A DNA stretch of 51,622 nucleotides from Pseudomonadota bacterium (GTDB lineage Bacteria; Pseudomonadota; Alphaproteobacteria; Caulobacterales; Caulobacteraceae): assembly GCA_019348195.1 (NCBI GenBank), contig JAHWJX010000010.1, positions 1 through 51,622 on the forward strand. The letters run 5' to 3'. Below the pieces are notes generated by a model. It saw only the letters and a list, made by a program, of their open reading frames with translations, had not been told where the DNA came from and made no database searches. Positions within the stretch are counted from its first letter, which is position 1. Each line of letters opens with the position of its first letter. Below are positions 1 to 10,621 of this stretch, piece after piece. Position numbers and translations under genes: made by a program.

Positions 1-24
1 GGCGATGGGCGTCTGGACGGTCAT
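1..24 (-). CDS. atpD: Start of a gene, probably ATP synthase F1 beta subunit (partial)
   Basis: An ATG on the minus strand at 24 is preceded by a purine-rich GAGAGAAG ribosome-binding site and opens MTVQTPIA before the window ends. Nothing in eight residues identifies the product. The assignment is inference: in alphaproteobacterial F1 operons the order is atpH-atpA-atpG-atpD-atpC, and the three upstream genes are present in that order on the same strand. About 110 bp separate it from the dioxygenase-family gene that precedes it, so it may still be co-transcribed. Confidence 0.5.
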
Positions 25-133
25 GCTTCTCTCACGAGCGAACGGCCGAACCTCGCTCCGAGGCGAGACGGGGACGATCGGGGCTGAATGGGTCGGTCGC
101 GCTTTTGACAGATAGGGGGGCGAAAGGGAAGGG

Positions 134-1066
134 TCAGCCCCTTCGACGGCTGGCGACCGGCCGGCGCAGCACGCGCCGCAGGACCGCCTCGGCGAAGAAG
201 CCGGGCCGGACGCCGACGCGACGTCCCTGCCGACGGGGCCATACCCAGCCGCCCGTACGCACATCGGCCGGGAGCCGCACCGCAAGTCGCCCCGCCTCCG
301 GATCGGAGATCATGGGGGTGTAGTAGACGCAGCCCTCGAAATAGAAATGGACCACCAGCGAGCGGCGGGTCGCGCCCTCTCGCGTGATCGGCGAACCGCC
401 GTGCACCAGATTGGCCGCCCAGACGAAGGCCTGGCCCTTGCGCACCACCGCGTGCTCCGGCGCGATCCCGCTGGCGGCGATGCGGGCGTCCAGGGCGGGC
501 TGGTAGAGCCGGTCGTGGTCGGCCGGCTCCGGATCGGGCCGGTTCAGCCCCGCGCCCCGCATGGTCAGGATCGGCAGCTTGTGGCTCCCCGGCCAATAGA
601 CCAGCGCGCCCGCGTCCAGGGCCACGTCCTCCAGCGCGATCCAGACGCCGCACATGAACAGGGGCGGGTCGCTGTGGAAGTGGATGGCGTCGGAGTGCTT
701 GGGCTGCTCGGTCCCGACCTGGAAGCTGAGCGTCTGGAAAGGGAAGGGCTCGCGGCCGTACACGGTGCGGAGCGCGGCCAGAACGCGGGGGTGGGTGGCC
801 AGCGCCTTGACCGCCGGCGAGCGGCGCCAGGCGTCCTGCACCCGCTGGACCGACGAGTCGTCGAACCAGGTCCGCGTCTGCTCCACGGCCTGGTCGCACA
901 GCCCCGGCCCGTCCGGGCCGAGGTCCAGGACGCCGTAGCCCTTGTCGCGCAGGGATCGCGCGAAGGCGCGCGTCTCCGCGTTCGCGCCCACCCGGTCAAG
1001 CTCGGTCTCCAGTCTGTCCGTCTCGACGAGCGGGACCTCCGGCGGGCTGGAGCGCCCGGCCGGCAC
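134..1066 (-). CDS. Phytanoyl-CoA dioxygenase (PhyH) family protein inside the F1 ATP synthase operon
   Basis: This 310-residue protein has the layout of the PhyH family of Fe(II)/2-oxoglutarate oxygenases. The proximal iron ligands are the HSD triad His124 and Asp126, followed by the family's WIALEDV and PGSHK stretches at about 142-163. The distal His222 sits in LVHGG, and Arg235 is the likely 2-oxoglutarate-binding residue. The start is a GTG two bases after the atpG stop, so it is almost certainly translated from the atp transcript. Substrate is unknown; family members hydroxylate fatty acyl-CoAs, small metabolites or ectoine. The C-terminus is arginine-rich. The family call is strong, but a metabolic role or link to ATP synthase cannot be read from the sequence. 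Confidence 0.85.
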   Translation of the reverse strand: MPAGRSSPPEVPLVETDRLETELDRVGANAETRAFARSLRDKGYGVLDLGPDGPGLCDQAVEQTRTWFDDSSVQRVQDAWRRSPAVKALATHPRVLAALRTVYGREPFPFQTLSFQVGTEQPKHSDAIHFHSDPPLFMCGVWIALEDVALDAGALVYWPGSHKLPILTMRGAGLNRPDPEPADHDRLYQPALDARIAASGIAPEHAVVRKGQAFVWAANLVHGGSPITREGATRRSLVVHFYFEGCVYYTPMISDPEAGRLAVRLPADVRTGGWVWPRRQGRRVGVRPGFFAEAVLRRVLRRPVASRRRG

Positions 1067-1068
1067 CG

Positions 1069-1947
1069 TCAGATCGCCTCGGAACCGGCGATGATCTCGA
1101 TCAGCTCCGTCGTGATCCGGGCTTGGCGCTGACGATTGTAGAGCAGGGTCAGGTCGCCGATCAGCTCGCCGGCGTTGCGCGTGGCGTTGTCCATGGCCTG
1201 CATGCGCGCGCTCTGCTCGCCCGCGGCGTTCTCATACAGCGCCGACAGGATCTGAATCGCAACGTTGCGGGGCAGCAGCGCCTCCAGGATGGACTGTTCG
1301 TCCGGCTCATAGGTGTAGACGGCGCCATTCAAGTCGACGGGCCTGGCGCCCGCTTCGACCACGGCCGGAATCAGTTGGCGCGCGGTCGGCACTTGGCTGA
1401 TCACCGAACGGAAGCGGCTGTAGAACAAGGTCACCACATCGGCGCGACCTTCGTCGAACTCGCGCAGGACCAGGTCCGCGACAGGCTGGGCCGCTTCCAG
1501 GCTCAGCGTCTTGGTCGCGGACAGATCGAAGCTCTCGATCACCCGGGCCCCGAACAGGCGCCGAAGCGGGTCGCGCGCCTTCTTGCCCACCGCCACGATC
1601 CGGACCTCGCGCCCGTCTCGCAGCAGCGTGTTGATCCGGTCGCGCGCCGCCCGGACGATGCCGGAGTTGAAGCCGCCGGCCAGGCCGCGATCGGCGGTCG
1701 CCACCACGATCAGGTGCCGCTGCTCCGAGCCCGTGCCGGCCAGGAGCCTGGGCGCGTCGGCCCCGCTCACGCCCGCGGCCAGATTGGCGATCACGGCCGC
1801 CATGCGCTCGGCGTAGGGACGCGCGCCGGTGGCGGCGTCCTGCGCGCGGCGCAGCTTGGCGGCGGCGACCATCTGCATGGCTTTCGTGATCTTCTGCGTG
1901 GCTTTCACGCTTCCGATCCGATCGCGCATGTCCTTGAGGCTGGCCAT
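1069..1947 (-). CDS. atpG: ATP synthase F1 gamma subunit
   Basis: The 292-residue product has the classic gamma-subunit ends. The N-terminal helix has [20 protein letters not shown], and the C-terminal helix ends in [20 protein letters not shown]; together these form the coiled-coil rotor shaft that turns inside the alpha3beta3 head and drives the binding-change cycle. Length matches the usual 285-295 residues. It follows atpA by 17 bp on the same strand, and its stop is two bases before the GTG of the PhyH-family gene. Identification is secure from sequence and context. Confidence 0.97.
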   Translation of the reverse strand: MASLKDMRDRIGSVKATQKITKAMQMVAAAKLRRAQDAATGARPYAERMAAVIANLAAGVSGADAPRLLAGTGSEQRHLIVVATADRGLAGGFNSGIVRAARDRINTLLRDGREVRIVAVGKKARDPLRRLFGARVIESFDLSATKTLSLEAAQPVADLVLREFDEGRADVVTLFYSRFRSVISQVPTARQLIPAVVEAGARPVDLNGAVYTYEPDEQSILEALLPRNVAIQILSALYENAAGEQSARMQAMDNATRNAGELIGDLTLLYNRQRQARITTELIEIIAGSEAI

Positions 1948-1964
1948 GGGTCGGCGGGCTCCGC

Positions 1965-3512
<1,548 letters not shown>

Positions 3513-4064
3513 TTAAGCCCGTTGCAGGGCGAACTTGAGTTGATCCAGCCTCGACTTGATCGAGGCGTCGAACAGGCGGGAGCCGACCTTGATCTTGATC
3601 CCGCCCAGGATGGCGGGGTCGACCCGCAGGGTGACTTCGGGCGCCTTACCCAGCGATTGCCCAAGCGCGGCGGCCAGGCTGTCGCGTTGGGCGTCGGTGA
3701 GCGGCACGGCGGTGACCACCTCGGCCTCCACCGCACCCCGGCGCTCGGCCGACAGGCGGCGGAAGCCCGCGATCACCTGGGGCAGCGACGAGGTCCGGCG
3801 GTTGGCGGCCAGCAGGCCTAGGAACTTGCGCGTCAGCGGCTGAAAGCCGGCCCGCTCAGCCAGGGCGTTCAAAGCTCGCGAGCGGTCGGCCGCGTCGAAC
3901 ACCGGGCTGTCCAGCAACCGGCGCAGGTCGGGGCTTTCGACCCGCATCGCCCTGAGCGTGTTCAAGTCGGCTTCAACCGCCGCGATCCCGTCGGCGTCGG
4001 ACGCGAGGTCGAACAGCGCCTGCGCATAGCGCCCGCCCACATTGTTCTGACTGTCGTCGGCCAC
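3513..4064 (-). CDS. atpH: ATP synthase F1 delta subunit (OSCP)
   Basis: The 183-residue product is the peripheral-stalk subunit that joins F1 to the b-subunit stator. The N-terminal GGRYAQALFDLA and the C-terminal GSRLFDASIKSRLDQLK are typical of delta/OSCP. The start is a GTG at 4064 behind an AGGCGG ribosome-binding site. It is the first gene of the F1 cluster. The 149 bp upstream, to the end of the mitofilin-like gene, presumably holds the operon promoter, but no clear -35/-10 pair stands out there. Confidence 0.95.
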   Translation of the reverse strand: MADDSQNNVGGRYAQALFDLASDADGIAAVEADLNTLRAMRVESPDLRRLLDSPVFDAADRSRALNALAERAGFQPLTRKFLGLLAANRRTSSLPQVIAGFRRLSAERRGAVEAEVVTAVPLTDAQRDSLAAALGQSLGKAPEVTLRVDPAILGGIKIKVGSRLFDASIKSRLDQLKFALQRA

Positions 4065-4213
4065 GGAACCCGCCTGGAATGGGAGCGCGTCGCGAACATC
4101 GCGGAGCGCTAGAAAGCCTGGGAAACGGACAAGCGCAAAGGCCCGTCAGACGCACGCGTCCGAAGCCGCGGGGGAGATAACAGCGCCCCCCCGCCAAAGC
4201 AACCGGAGCCGCT

Positions 4214-4993
4214 TCAACGCGGCGCGGCGCCCGGCACCGCCGCGAACTGCCCCAACGCCAACAGCCGCACCGCGGCCAGGCGCCGATCGATCTCCAGACG
4301 CCGCCGGGCGTCCGCGGCCCAAGGCGCGGCCGCCGCCCTGGCGGGCTCGGGCAGAGCCTCCAGCGCATCGGTCGCCCCGGCCAGGTCGCCGGACGCCAGC
4401 CGCGCCTCCGCCCGCGCCAGCACGGCCTCGGCTCCCACGCCGCGCGGTTGCGTGGGCTCCTGCCCAAACACGCGGCCCAGCGCTCGACCCAGTCCCGACA
4501 GCCGCTCGCCTCCGCCCTCGGCCCGCAAGGCCGCGCGCGCTCGCGCAGCCACGGCCGGAAAGGCCTCGGTCAGCCCCGCACGGGTGGGCGCACCGGCCGC
4601 CGCCAGTCCACGCAGGGCCACGAGGTCCGGGGAGGCCGGCAGGCTCCGCTCGGCGGCCGCGAGCGCCGGGCCGAAGCCCGACGGGTTCTCCGCCGCCGCG
4701 GTCAGATTGACGATTGCCAGACCGGAGGCGGACACGCGGGCGACCAGCGCCTGATCGGCCTCCAGCCGGGCGACCCGGGCTTCAAGGGCCTGCACCGCCC
4801 GGTTCGCCGCCGCCAGCTCTCGCGCGACCGTCGCGGGTTGAACCGCGGCCGGAGCCGTTCGCCGTGCGGAGCGCGCGGCGACCCACCCACCGATGAAGGC
4901 CAGCAGCACGACCGCGAGCACAGCCCACAGCGGGGCTGAGCGAACCCAGCTGTGGTCGGGCGAGGGACTTGGGGGCGGGGCTGGGTCCGACAT
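4214..4993 (-). CDS. Mitofilin (Mic60)-like inner-membrane protein, COG4223 type
   Basis: The 259-residue protein has a proline-rich cytoplasmic N-terminus, one transmembrane helix at about residues 23-40, a coiled-coil stretch (RELAAANRAVQALEARVARL, about 77-96) and a helical C-terminal domain. The GVPT-like segment (AGAPTRAGLTEAFPAVA) and the late GDLAGATDALEALPEPARA stretch match the mitofilin signature region of alphaproteobacterial COG4223 proteins, which are homologues of mitochondrial Mic60. It is shorter than many relatives. These genes usually sit by hemC/hemD/hemY; here the gene lies just upstream of, and in the same direction as, the F1 operon. The family call rests on pattern recognition. 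Confidence 0.75.
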   Translation of the reverse strand: MSDPAPPPSPSPDHSWVRSAPLWAVLAVVLLAFIGGWVAARSARRTAPAAVQPATVARELAAANRAVQALEARVARLEADQALVARVSASGLAIVNLTAAAENPSGFGPALAAAERSLPASPDLVALRGLAAAGAPTRAGLTEAFPAVAARARAALRAEGGGERLSGLGRALGRVFGQEPTQPRGVGAEAVLARAEARLASGDLAGATDALEALPEPARAAAAPWAADARRRLEIDRRLAAVRLLALGQFAAVPGAAPR

Positions 4994-5068
4994 GGCGGGG
5001 AGCCATGGCGGGCTTGCGCAGCCGCGTCCAGCCGCTGCACGGGGGTCCTGGATGGGCTAGGACACGCC

Positions 5069-5845
5069 ATGTTCTCCGATGACGAGGTCGAGCGGTATTC
5101 CCGCCAACTTGTGCTGCGCGACTGGGGCGGTCCCGGCCAGCAGCGGCTCAAGCGCGCGCGCGTGTTGATCGTGGGCGCGGGCGGCCTGGGGGGGCCCGCG
5201 GCCCTGGCGCTGGCGGGCGCAGGGGCTGGAACCCTGGGCCTGGTCGATTTCGATGCGGTCGCCTTGTCCAACCTGCACCGCCAGGTCCAGTTCGACACCG
5301 CCGACGTGGGCGCCCCCAAGATCGAAGCCGCCGCGCATCGGCTGCGGGGGCTGAACCCGCACACGGCCGTGGAGCTCCACCCGGTTCGCCTTGGCTCCGA
5401 CAACGCGCGCGATCTGGTCCGCGCCTACGACCTGGTCCTGGACGGCACGGACGACTTCACCGCCCGCGCCCAGGTGAACGCCGCCTGCATGGCCGAAGGC
5501 CGCTCCCTGGTCTCCGGCGCCGTGGCCCGCTGGAGCGGGCAGGTGGGGGTCTTCACCGGCCGCCCTTGCTGGCGCTGTCTCGTGCCCGCCCCGCCGCCCG
5601 ACGCGGAAACCTGCGCGGCGGTCGGGGTGGCCGGCCCACTCACCGCTCTGATCGGCGGCCTCATGGCCCTGGAGGCGGTCAAGCTCCTGACAGGCGCCGG
5701 CGAGCCCCTGATTGGGCGGCTCCTCCTCCACAACGGCCTGACCGGCCAGGCCCGCACCGTCCGCGTGGCCGCCGATCCCGAGTGCCCCGCCTGCAGCCGT
5801 TCCCGTCGACACTCTCCGGAGTCGGAGGCTAGGGAGGGCGCATGA
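5069..5845 (+). CDS. moeB: MoeB/ThiF/HesA-family adenylyltransferase (E1-like)
   Basis: The 258-residue protein activates the C-terminal glycine of a ubiquitin-like sulfur carrier by adenylation. Visible motifs are the nucleotide-binding GAGGLGG at 37-43, the Asp of VDFDAV near 61, the SNLHRQ arginine finger at about 67-72, DGTDDFTAR near 125-133, and two zinc CxxC pairs (Cys167/170 and Cys239/242). Cys182 sits at the position of the conserved cysteine in ThiF/MoeB. It lacks the rhodanese domain of MOCS3-type proteins. An upstream in-frame start exists, but MFSDDEVERYSRQ is the canonical N-terminus. ThiF cannot be excluded by sequence alone; no moa or thi gene is adjacent. Confidence 0.85.
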   Translation: MFSDDEVERYSRQLVLRDWGGPGQQRLKRARVLIVGAGGLGGPAALALAGAGAGTLGLVDFDAVALSNLHRQVQFDTADVGAPKIEAAAHRLRGLNPHTAVELHPVRLGSDNARDLVRAYDLVLDGTDDFTARAQVNAACMAEGRSLVSGAVARWSGQVGVFTGRPCWRCLVPAPPPDAETCAAVGVAGPLTALIGGLMALEAVKLLTGAGEPLIGRLLLHNGLTGQARTVRVAADPECPACSRSRRHSPESEAREGA

Positions 5846-6363
5846 CGGCGAATCGCAAGCTGTTCGCGGCCGCCCTGCTTCTGGTCGCCCTGTTCACGCC
5901 CGCCGCCCCGGGCGCTCAAGACTCGCGCGTGGGCCCTTCCGGGCTGCCCGTGCCCCGATGGGTGTCGCTCAAGTTCGACAAGGTGAACGCCCGGGCCGGC
6001 CCCGGCGACGATCACCGGCTGCTGTGGGTCTACCGTGTTCGCAGCCTGCCGGTGCAGGTGATCCAGGAAACCGTGGACTGGCGCCGCGTGTGCGATCCTG
6101 ACGGCGGTCTGGCCTGGGTGCACAAACGCACCACCAACGGCGAGCGCACCGCCATGAACCTCCAGCCGCAGCCCCTGCCCCTGGCGAGCGGCCCCAGCAC
6201 TGGAGCCGGGGTTCGCGCCTTTTGGACTCCCCGCTCGCTGGGCGAACTCAAGCAGTGCCGCAACGGCTGGTGCCAGATCGAGGTCGAGGGGCAAGAGGGC
6301 TGGGTTCGCCAGGGCTCCGTCTGGGGCGGCAAACAGGGCGCGGTCTGCCGCAGGCCGGGCTAA
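5842..6363 (+). CDS. Secreted SH3-domain protein
   Basis: The 173-residue product begins with a signal peptide (hydrophobic 8-20, likely cleavage after PGA at about 25). Two bacterial SH3-like repeats follow: VNARAGPGDDHRLLWVYR with WVHK, and AFWTPRSLGELKQCRNGWCQIEVEG with GWVRQ. Such proteins (COG3807 type) are periplasmic and thought to bind cell wall or partner proteins. Two cysteines in the second repeat (CRNGWC) may form a disulfide. It overlaps the moeB-like stop by four bases (ATGA), so translation is probably coupled. The exact role is unknown. Confidence 0.8.
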   Translation: MTANRKLFAAALLLVALFTPAAPGAQDSRVGPSGLPVPRWVSLKFDKVNARAGPGDDHRLLWVYRVRSLPVQVIQETVDWRRVCDPDGGLAWVHKRTTNGERTAMNLQPQPLPLASGPSTGAGVRAFWTPRSLGELKQCRNGWCQIEVEGQEGWVRQGSVWGGKQGAVCRRPG

Positions 6364-6370
6364 GGCCGTC

Positions 6371-6395
6371 GCGGGCCTGTCCGGTTGAGGCCCGC
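6371..6395 (+). terminator. Stem-loop between the SH3 gene and fabA
   Basis: Arms gcgggcct (6371-6378) and aggcccgc (6388-6395) form an 8-bp G+C-rich stem with a 9-nt loop, just after the SH3 stop codon. There is no T-run, so it is a weak terminator candidate and could equally be a leader hairpin of fabA. Confidence 0.35.
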
Positions 6396-6441
6396 GCGCG
6401 GGGCGTGCTAGGCCCTCGCGCACACCGCAGAAGGAGCGTGC

Positions 6442-7029
6442 ATGTCGCTCGCCGAGCCCACAGCCCTCGAGGCGGCCGCTCAAGCCCGGCCCTCGTCGTT
6501 CAACACCGAAGCGCTGCTGGCCTGTGCGCGCGGCGAGCTGTTCGGGCCCGGCAACGCCCAGCTGCCCTACCCCCCCATGCTGATGATGGACCGGGTGGTC
6601 GAGATCAACAGCACCGGCGGCAAGCACGGCAAGGGCTATATGGAGGCCGAGCTCGATGTGCATCGAGACCAGTGGTTCTTCCACTGCCACTTCATCAAGG
6701 ATCCGGTCATGCCGGGCGCCCTAGGCCTGGACGCCATGTGGCAGCTGGTGGGCTTCCACCTGGGCTGGCTGGGCGCCCCGGGGCGGGGCCGCGCCTTGGG
6801 CGTGGGCGAGGTCAAGTTCAGGGGCCAGGTGACCCCCGAGGTCAAAAAGGTGGTCTACCGCATCGACATGAAGCGGGTGATCCTTCGCCGCCTGGTTCTG
6901 GGGATCGCGGACGGCGTTTTGGAAGCCGACGGACGGGTCATCTACACCGCGTCGGATCTGCGCGTCGGGCTGTTCAGCGCTGAGTCGCTCCAAGGCGTCG
7001 AGCTGGCCGCCCCGGGCGCAGGAGCCTGA
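6442..7029 (+). CDS. fabA: 3-hydroxydecanoyl-ACP dehydratase/isomerase
   Basis: FabA dehydrates 3-hydroxyacyl-ACP and isomerises trans-2-decenoyl-ACP to cis-3, the branch point for unsaturated fatty acids. The 195-residue protein has the hot-dog active site: His83 in [11 protein letters not shown] and Asp97 in GLDAMWQ, matching His70/Asp84 of the E. coli enzyme. The N-terminus is about 13 residues longer than in E. coli. An AGAAGGAG ribosome-binding site lies 7 bp before the ATG. fabB starts four bases after its stop, the standard anaerobic unsaturated fatty-acid pair. Confidence 0.97.
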   Translation: MSLAEPTALEAAAQARPSSFNTEALLACARGELFGPGNAQLPYPPMLMMDRVVEINSTGGKHGKGYMEAELDVHRDQWFFHCHFIKDPVMPGALGLDAMWQLVGFHLGWLGAPGRGRALGVGEVKFRGQVTPEVKKVVYRIDMKRVILRRLVLGIADGVLEADGRVIYTASDLRVGLFSAESLQGVELAAPGAGA

Positions 7030-7033
7030 GCGG

Positions 7034-8251
7034 ATGCGTCGGGTGGTCGTCACGGGCCTGGGGATCGTGTCTTCGATCGGGGCGGACGCGGAGGCTGTCG
7101 CCGAGTCCCTGAGGACGGCGCGCTCCGGTATCAGCGCCGCTCCGCAGTACAAGGAGCTCGGCTTCCGCTCCCAGGTTCACGGCGATCCCAGGCTCGAATG
7201 GGAGTCGCTGGTGGACCGCCGGGCGGCTCGGTTCCTGGCCGAAGGGCTGGCTTACGGCCACATCGCCATGGAGCAGGCCATCGCCGACAGCGGCCTTGGC
7301 CCCGACGAAGTGAGCCACGAGAAGACCGGCATCATCTTCGGCTCAGGCGGCCCCTCCACCAGCACCATCGTGGCCGCCGCCCAGACCACCCGCGAAAAGG
7401 GCCCCAAGCGAGTGGGACCCTTCGCCGTTCCCAAGGCCATGTCCTCCGGACCATCCGCCACCCTTGCGACCTGGTTCAAGATCAAGGGCCTGAACTTCTC
7501 GATCAGCTCGGCCTGCACCACCTCCGCCCACTGCATCGGCACCGCCTATGAGCAGATCCAACTCGGCAAACAGGACGTGGTCTTCGCCGGCGGAACCGAG
7601 GAACTGGACTGGACCCTGTCGCACCTGTTCGACGCCATGGGTGCGATGAGCAGCCGCTACAACGACACGCCCGCCGTGGCGTCCCGCGCCTACGACGTGG
7701 ATCGTGACGGCTTCGTCATCGCGGGGGGGGCGGGCATGGTCGTGCTTGAGGAGCTGGAGCGGGCCAAGGCGCGCGGCGCCAAGATCTGGGCCGAGGTCAC
7801 CGGCTACGCGGCCAATTCGGACGGCTACGACATGGTGGCCCCCTCCGGCGAGGGCGCGGCGCGCTGCATGCGGCTCGCGCTGGAGAGCGCGGGCGGGCGG
7901 CGGATCGACTACCTCAACCCTCATGGCACCAGCACGCCGGTGGGCGACGCCAAGGAGATGGCGGCCGTTCGGGAGGTCTTCGGCGACAAGGCCCCGCTGA
8001 TCTCATCCACGAAATCCCTCACGGGTCACAGCCTGGGGGCGGCCGGCGCGCAGGAGGCGATCTATTCCATGTTGATGATGCAGGGCGGCTTCGCGGCCGA
8101 GTCCGCTCACATCGACGAGCTGGACCCCGAATTCGCCGACATGCCCATCCTACGCGAGCGCCGGAACGTGCAGCTCGAGCACGTCATGAGCAACAGCTTC
8201 GGATTCGGCGGCACCAACGGGTGCCTCATCCTAAGCCGCTACGACGGCTGA
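7034..8251 (+). CDS. fabB: Beta-ketoacyl-ACP synthase I
   Basis: The 405-residue condensing enzyme elongates acyl-ACP, including the cis-3 product of FabA. The nucleophile is Cys161 in [14 protein letters not shown], and the two active-site histidines lie in [11 protein letters not shown] and [16 protein letters not shown]. The C-terminus [12 protein letters not shown] is typical. It forms an operon with fabA. Its last 21 bases overlap the end of the convergent glycosyltransferase gene. Confidence 0.97.
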   Translation: MRRVVVTGLGIVSSIGADAEAVAESLRTARSGISAAPQYKELGFRSQVHGDPRLEWESLVDRRAARFLAEGLAYGHIAMEQAIADSGLGPDEVSHEKTGIIFGSGGPSTSTIVAAAQTTREKGPKRVGPFAVPKAMSSGPSATLATWFKIKGLNFSISSACTTSAHCIGTAYEQIQLGKQDVVFAGGTEELDWTLSHLFDAMGAMSSRYNDTPAVASRAYDVDRDGFVIAGGAGMVVLEELERAKARGAKIWAEVTGYAANSDGYDMVAPSGEGAARCMRLALESAGGRRIDYLNPHGTSTPVGDAKEMAAVREVFGDKAPLISSTKSLTGHSLGAAGAQEAIYSMLMMQGGFAAESAHIDELDPEFADMPILRERRNVQLEHVMSNSFGFGGTNGCLILSRYDG

Positions 8252-9541
8252 GCGCGCCAGCACTTCCGAAATCGCCTGAGCGGCCTTCCCCGCCCCGTCC
8301 TCCCGCCCGACCACCGCGGCCGCGGACTGCGCCGCCCGGGCGTACTCCGGATCGGACAACAAGGTCGCCAGCGCCGTGGTGGCGCGCGCGGCGGAATAGC
8401 GGCGCCAGGGCAGGGTGCGGGCCACGCCTAGCCGGACCAGCCGCGCGGCGTTGTCCGGTTGATCGGCGAAGAAGGGCACCACCAGCTGGGGCCGCCCAGC
8501 CCGGAGCGCCTGGGCCGTGGTGCCGATCCCGCCGTGGTGCACGACCACCCGCGCGCGCGGGAACAGCTGAGAGTGCGGCGCATAGGCCACCGCCACCGCG
8601 CCAAGCCCCGTTTCGCCCGCCCAGCGGGGCGCCGCCTCCGGGCCAACCAGCAGCACCGCGCGCATCCCCAGCCGTTCGGCCGCCAGCAGGCTGTCGCGGT
8701 AGAAGCGCTCGCCTTGCAGCACCGCCGCGCTGCCCAGGGTGAACACGGCCGGCGGCGGCCCCGCCGTCAGGAACGCTTCGAGTTCGGGCGAGAGCGCGTC
8801 CGCGCCCCCCGCCTCGCTGTCGTAAAAGGTCGAGCCCACGATGGCCGCCACGTCCGGGAAGTCCGGCTGCATCGCCCCCAGCAGCGGCGAGTACAGGCCC
8901 AACACCCGCTGCGACACGTCGAAGTGCCCGGTGAACACCGGATCGCGTTCCGCAGGCAGGCCCAACTCGCGCCGCAGCCGCTGCAGCGGCTTGGCCCAAC
9001 TGGTGGTGGCCTGTTTCACAAGCGCGAACAACAGCTCCGCACCCTTGGGGCCCAGCTTGGTCGGCAGCGTCCCCAGCCACGGATAGGGCAGGAGCACGGG
9101 CGGGTCGTGCGCCGACAGAAAGGTCAGCGGCTGCAGCACCAGGGCCACGAAGGGCACGCCGCGCACCTCCGCGGCGATCCGCGCCCCAAAGGCGAAATTG
9201 GTCCCGGCCACCAGATCGGCTCCGGCCGTGGCCTCCAGGGCGTCCTCGAAGCTTCGCCGCACATAGGGAAACAGCACGTCCTTGAAGAGGAAGTCGTCGC
9301 CCGCGATCATCCGGCGCATGGCTTCGGCCGGGTCCACCCCAAGGTCGCGTTCGATGTCGGCGAAGTCCGGCCGCACGGCCGCGAACCTCAGCCCCTCCGC
9401 CTCCACCTTGGCCCGATGCCCTTCGGAGGTGGCGATCACCGCCTCGACGCCCAGCGCCCGCAGCCGCAAGGCCACGGCCAGCATCGGATGGAGGTCGCCG
9501 AGAGATCCGAAAGTGGCCAGCACGACCCGTCGCTTAGCCAT
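8231..9541 (-). CDS. GT1-family glycosyltransferase (UDP-sugar dependent, MGT/EryCIII-like)
   Basis: The 436-residue protein starts at [16 protein letters not shown], behind a strong GGGGAGG ribosome-binding site; a start eight codons upstream is less likely. The N-terminal acceptor half carries [20 protein letters not shown]. The C-terminal half has the GT1 donor motif [20 protein letters not shown] followed by [10 protein letters not shown]. The fold is that of macrolide, sterol and flavonoid glycosyltransferases, which transfer sugar to a lipophilic acceptor. It is divergent from fabI and converges on fabB with a 21-bp overlap. A glycolipid or carotenoid acceptor is plausible, but the sequence does not say which. 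Confidence 0.85.
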   Translation of the reverse strand: MAKRRVVLATFGSLGDLHPMLAVALRLRALGVEAVIATSEGHRAKVEAEGLRFAAVRPDFADIERDLGVDPAEAMRRMIAGDDFLFKDVLFPYVRRSFEDALEATAGADLVAGTNFAFGARIAAEVRGVPFVALVLQPLTFLSAHDPPVLLPYPWLGTLPTKLGPKGAELLFALVKQATTSWAKPLQRLRRELGLPAERDPVFTGHFDVSQRVLGLYSPLLGAMQPDFPDVAAIVGSTFYDSEAGGADALSPELEAFLTAGPPPAVFTLGSAAVLQGERFYRDSLLAAERLGMRAVLLVGPEAAPRWAGETGLGAVAVAYAPHSQLFPRARVVVHHGGIGTTAQALRAGRPQLVVPFFADQPDNAARLVRLGVARTLPWRRYSAARATTALATLLSDPEYARAAQSAAAVVGREDGAGKAAQAISEVLARSAVVAA

Positions 9542-9683
9542 GCCTCCCCTTTCCGCCCGCCTCAAGATGGCCGGACCCTACATGCGCCCGGCCCTGCGAC
9601 AAGCGTGCCGCCGACACTGGGCGCCTTGCCCTGCGCCCGCCCCCTCCGCTAGGCCGGGGCCGAACACGCAGGGACCGATCAAG

Positions 9684-10508
9684 ATGGCCGAGGGCTGGAG
9701 CTTTCCGAAGGGCGAACTGCTGGCCGGTAAGAAGGGCCTCGTCATGGGCGTGGCCAACGATAAATCCATCGCCTGGGGCATCGCTTCCCAGTTGGCCGCC
9801 CAAGGCGCCGAACTCGCCTTCACCTACATGGGCGAGGCGCTGGAGCGCCGCGTCCGGCCCTTGGTCGAGAGCATAGGCGCGGAGGTCATGATCCCCGCCG
9901 ACGTCACGGACGACGGCTCCATGGACGCCGCCTTCGCCGAGGTGGAGCGGAGGTTCGGACGGCTCGACTTCCTTGTCCACTCCATCGCCTTCGCCAACCG
10001 GGAGGAACTCAAGGGCTCCTTTATCGACAACACCACCCGCGAAGGCTTTCTCACGGCCATGAACGTGTCGGTCTTCTCCTTCGTGGACAGTGCGCGACGC
10101 GCCGCCCGCCTGATGCAGCCCGGGGGCTCCATCATCACCATGACCTATCTCGGATCGGAGCGGGTCATCCCCAATTACAACACCATGGGCGTGGCCAAGG
10201 CCGCGCTGGAGGCGGCCACCCGCTACGCCGCCAAGGACCTCGGGTCCAAGGGCGTCCGCGTGAACGCCATCTCCGCCGGAGCCATGCGCACCCTGTCCCT
10301 GGCCGGAATCGCCGGTGGGCGCGAGAAGCTAAGCCAGGGCCGCAAGTTCTCGGCGCTCAAGGAGGACACCTCCATGGAGGGCGTGGCCGGCGCCGCCCTC
10401 TGGCTCCTCTCCGACCTTGGCCGCTCCACCACTGGCGAGGTGGTCCACGTGGACGCCGGCTTCCACATGATCGGCCTGCCCGACGAAGAGGCCGAACAGA
10501 CCGCCTGA
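9684..10508 (+). CDS. fabI: Enoyl-ACP reductase (NADH)
   Basis: FabI carries out the last reduction of each fatty-acid elongation cycle and is the triclosan target. The 274-residue short-chain dehydrogenase fold shows GVANDKSIAWGIA near the N-terminus, the catalytic Tyr-x6-Lys in YNTMGVAK after YLGSERVIPN, and GAMRTLSLAGI. An open frame continues far upstream, but ATG at 9684 gives the canonical MAEGWSFPKGELLAGKKGL start. The gene stands about 140 bp from the divergent glycosyltransferase, so each probably has its own promoter. Confidence 0.96.
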   Translation: MAEGWSFPKGELLAGKKGLVMGVANDKSIAWGIASQLAAQGAELAFTYMGEALERRVRPLVESIGAEVMIPADVTDDGSMDAAFAEVERRFGRLDFLVHSIAFANREELKGSFIDNTTREGFLTAMNVSVFSFVDSARRAARLMQPGGSIITMTYLGSERVIPNYNTMGVAKAALEAATRYAAKDLGSKGVRVNAISAGAMRTLSLAGIAGGREKLSQGRKFSALKEDTSMEGVAGAALWLLSDLGRSTTGEVVHVDAGFHMIGLPDEEAEQTA

Positions 10509-10621
10509 TCGGGGCCGCCCGTTCGCCGCGATTTCAGCAAAGGTGTGGCGCCCCGGAAGCTTCCTAAGCCGGCAAGTCAGGCTAAGCCGTTCGGCGAGTC
10601 GGAAAACGCCGGGAGAGACAC

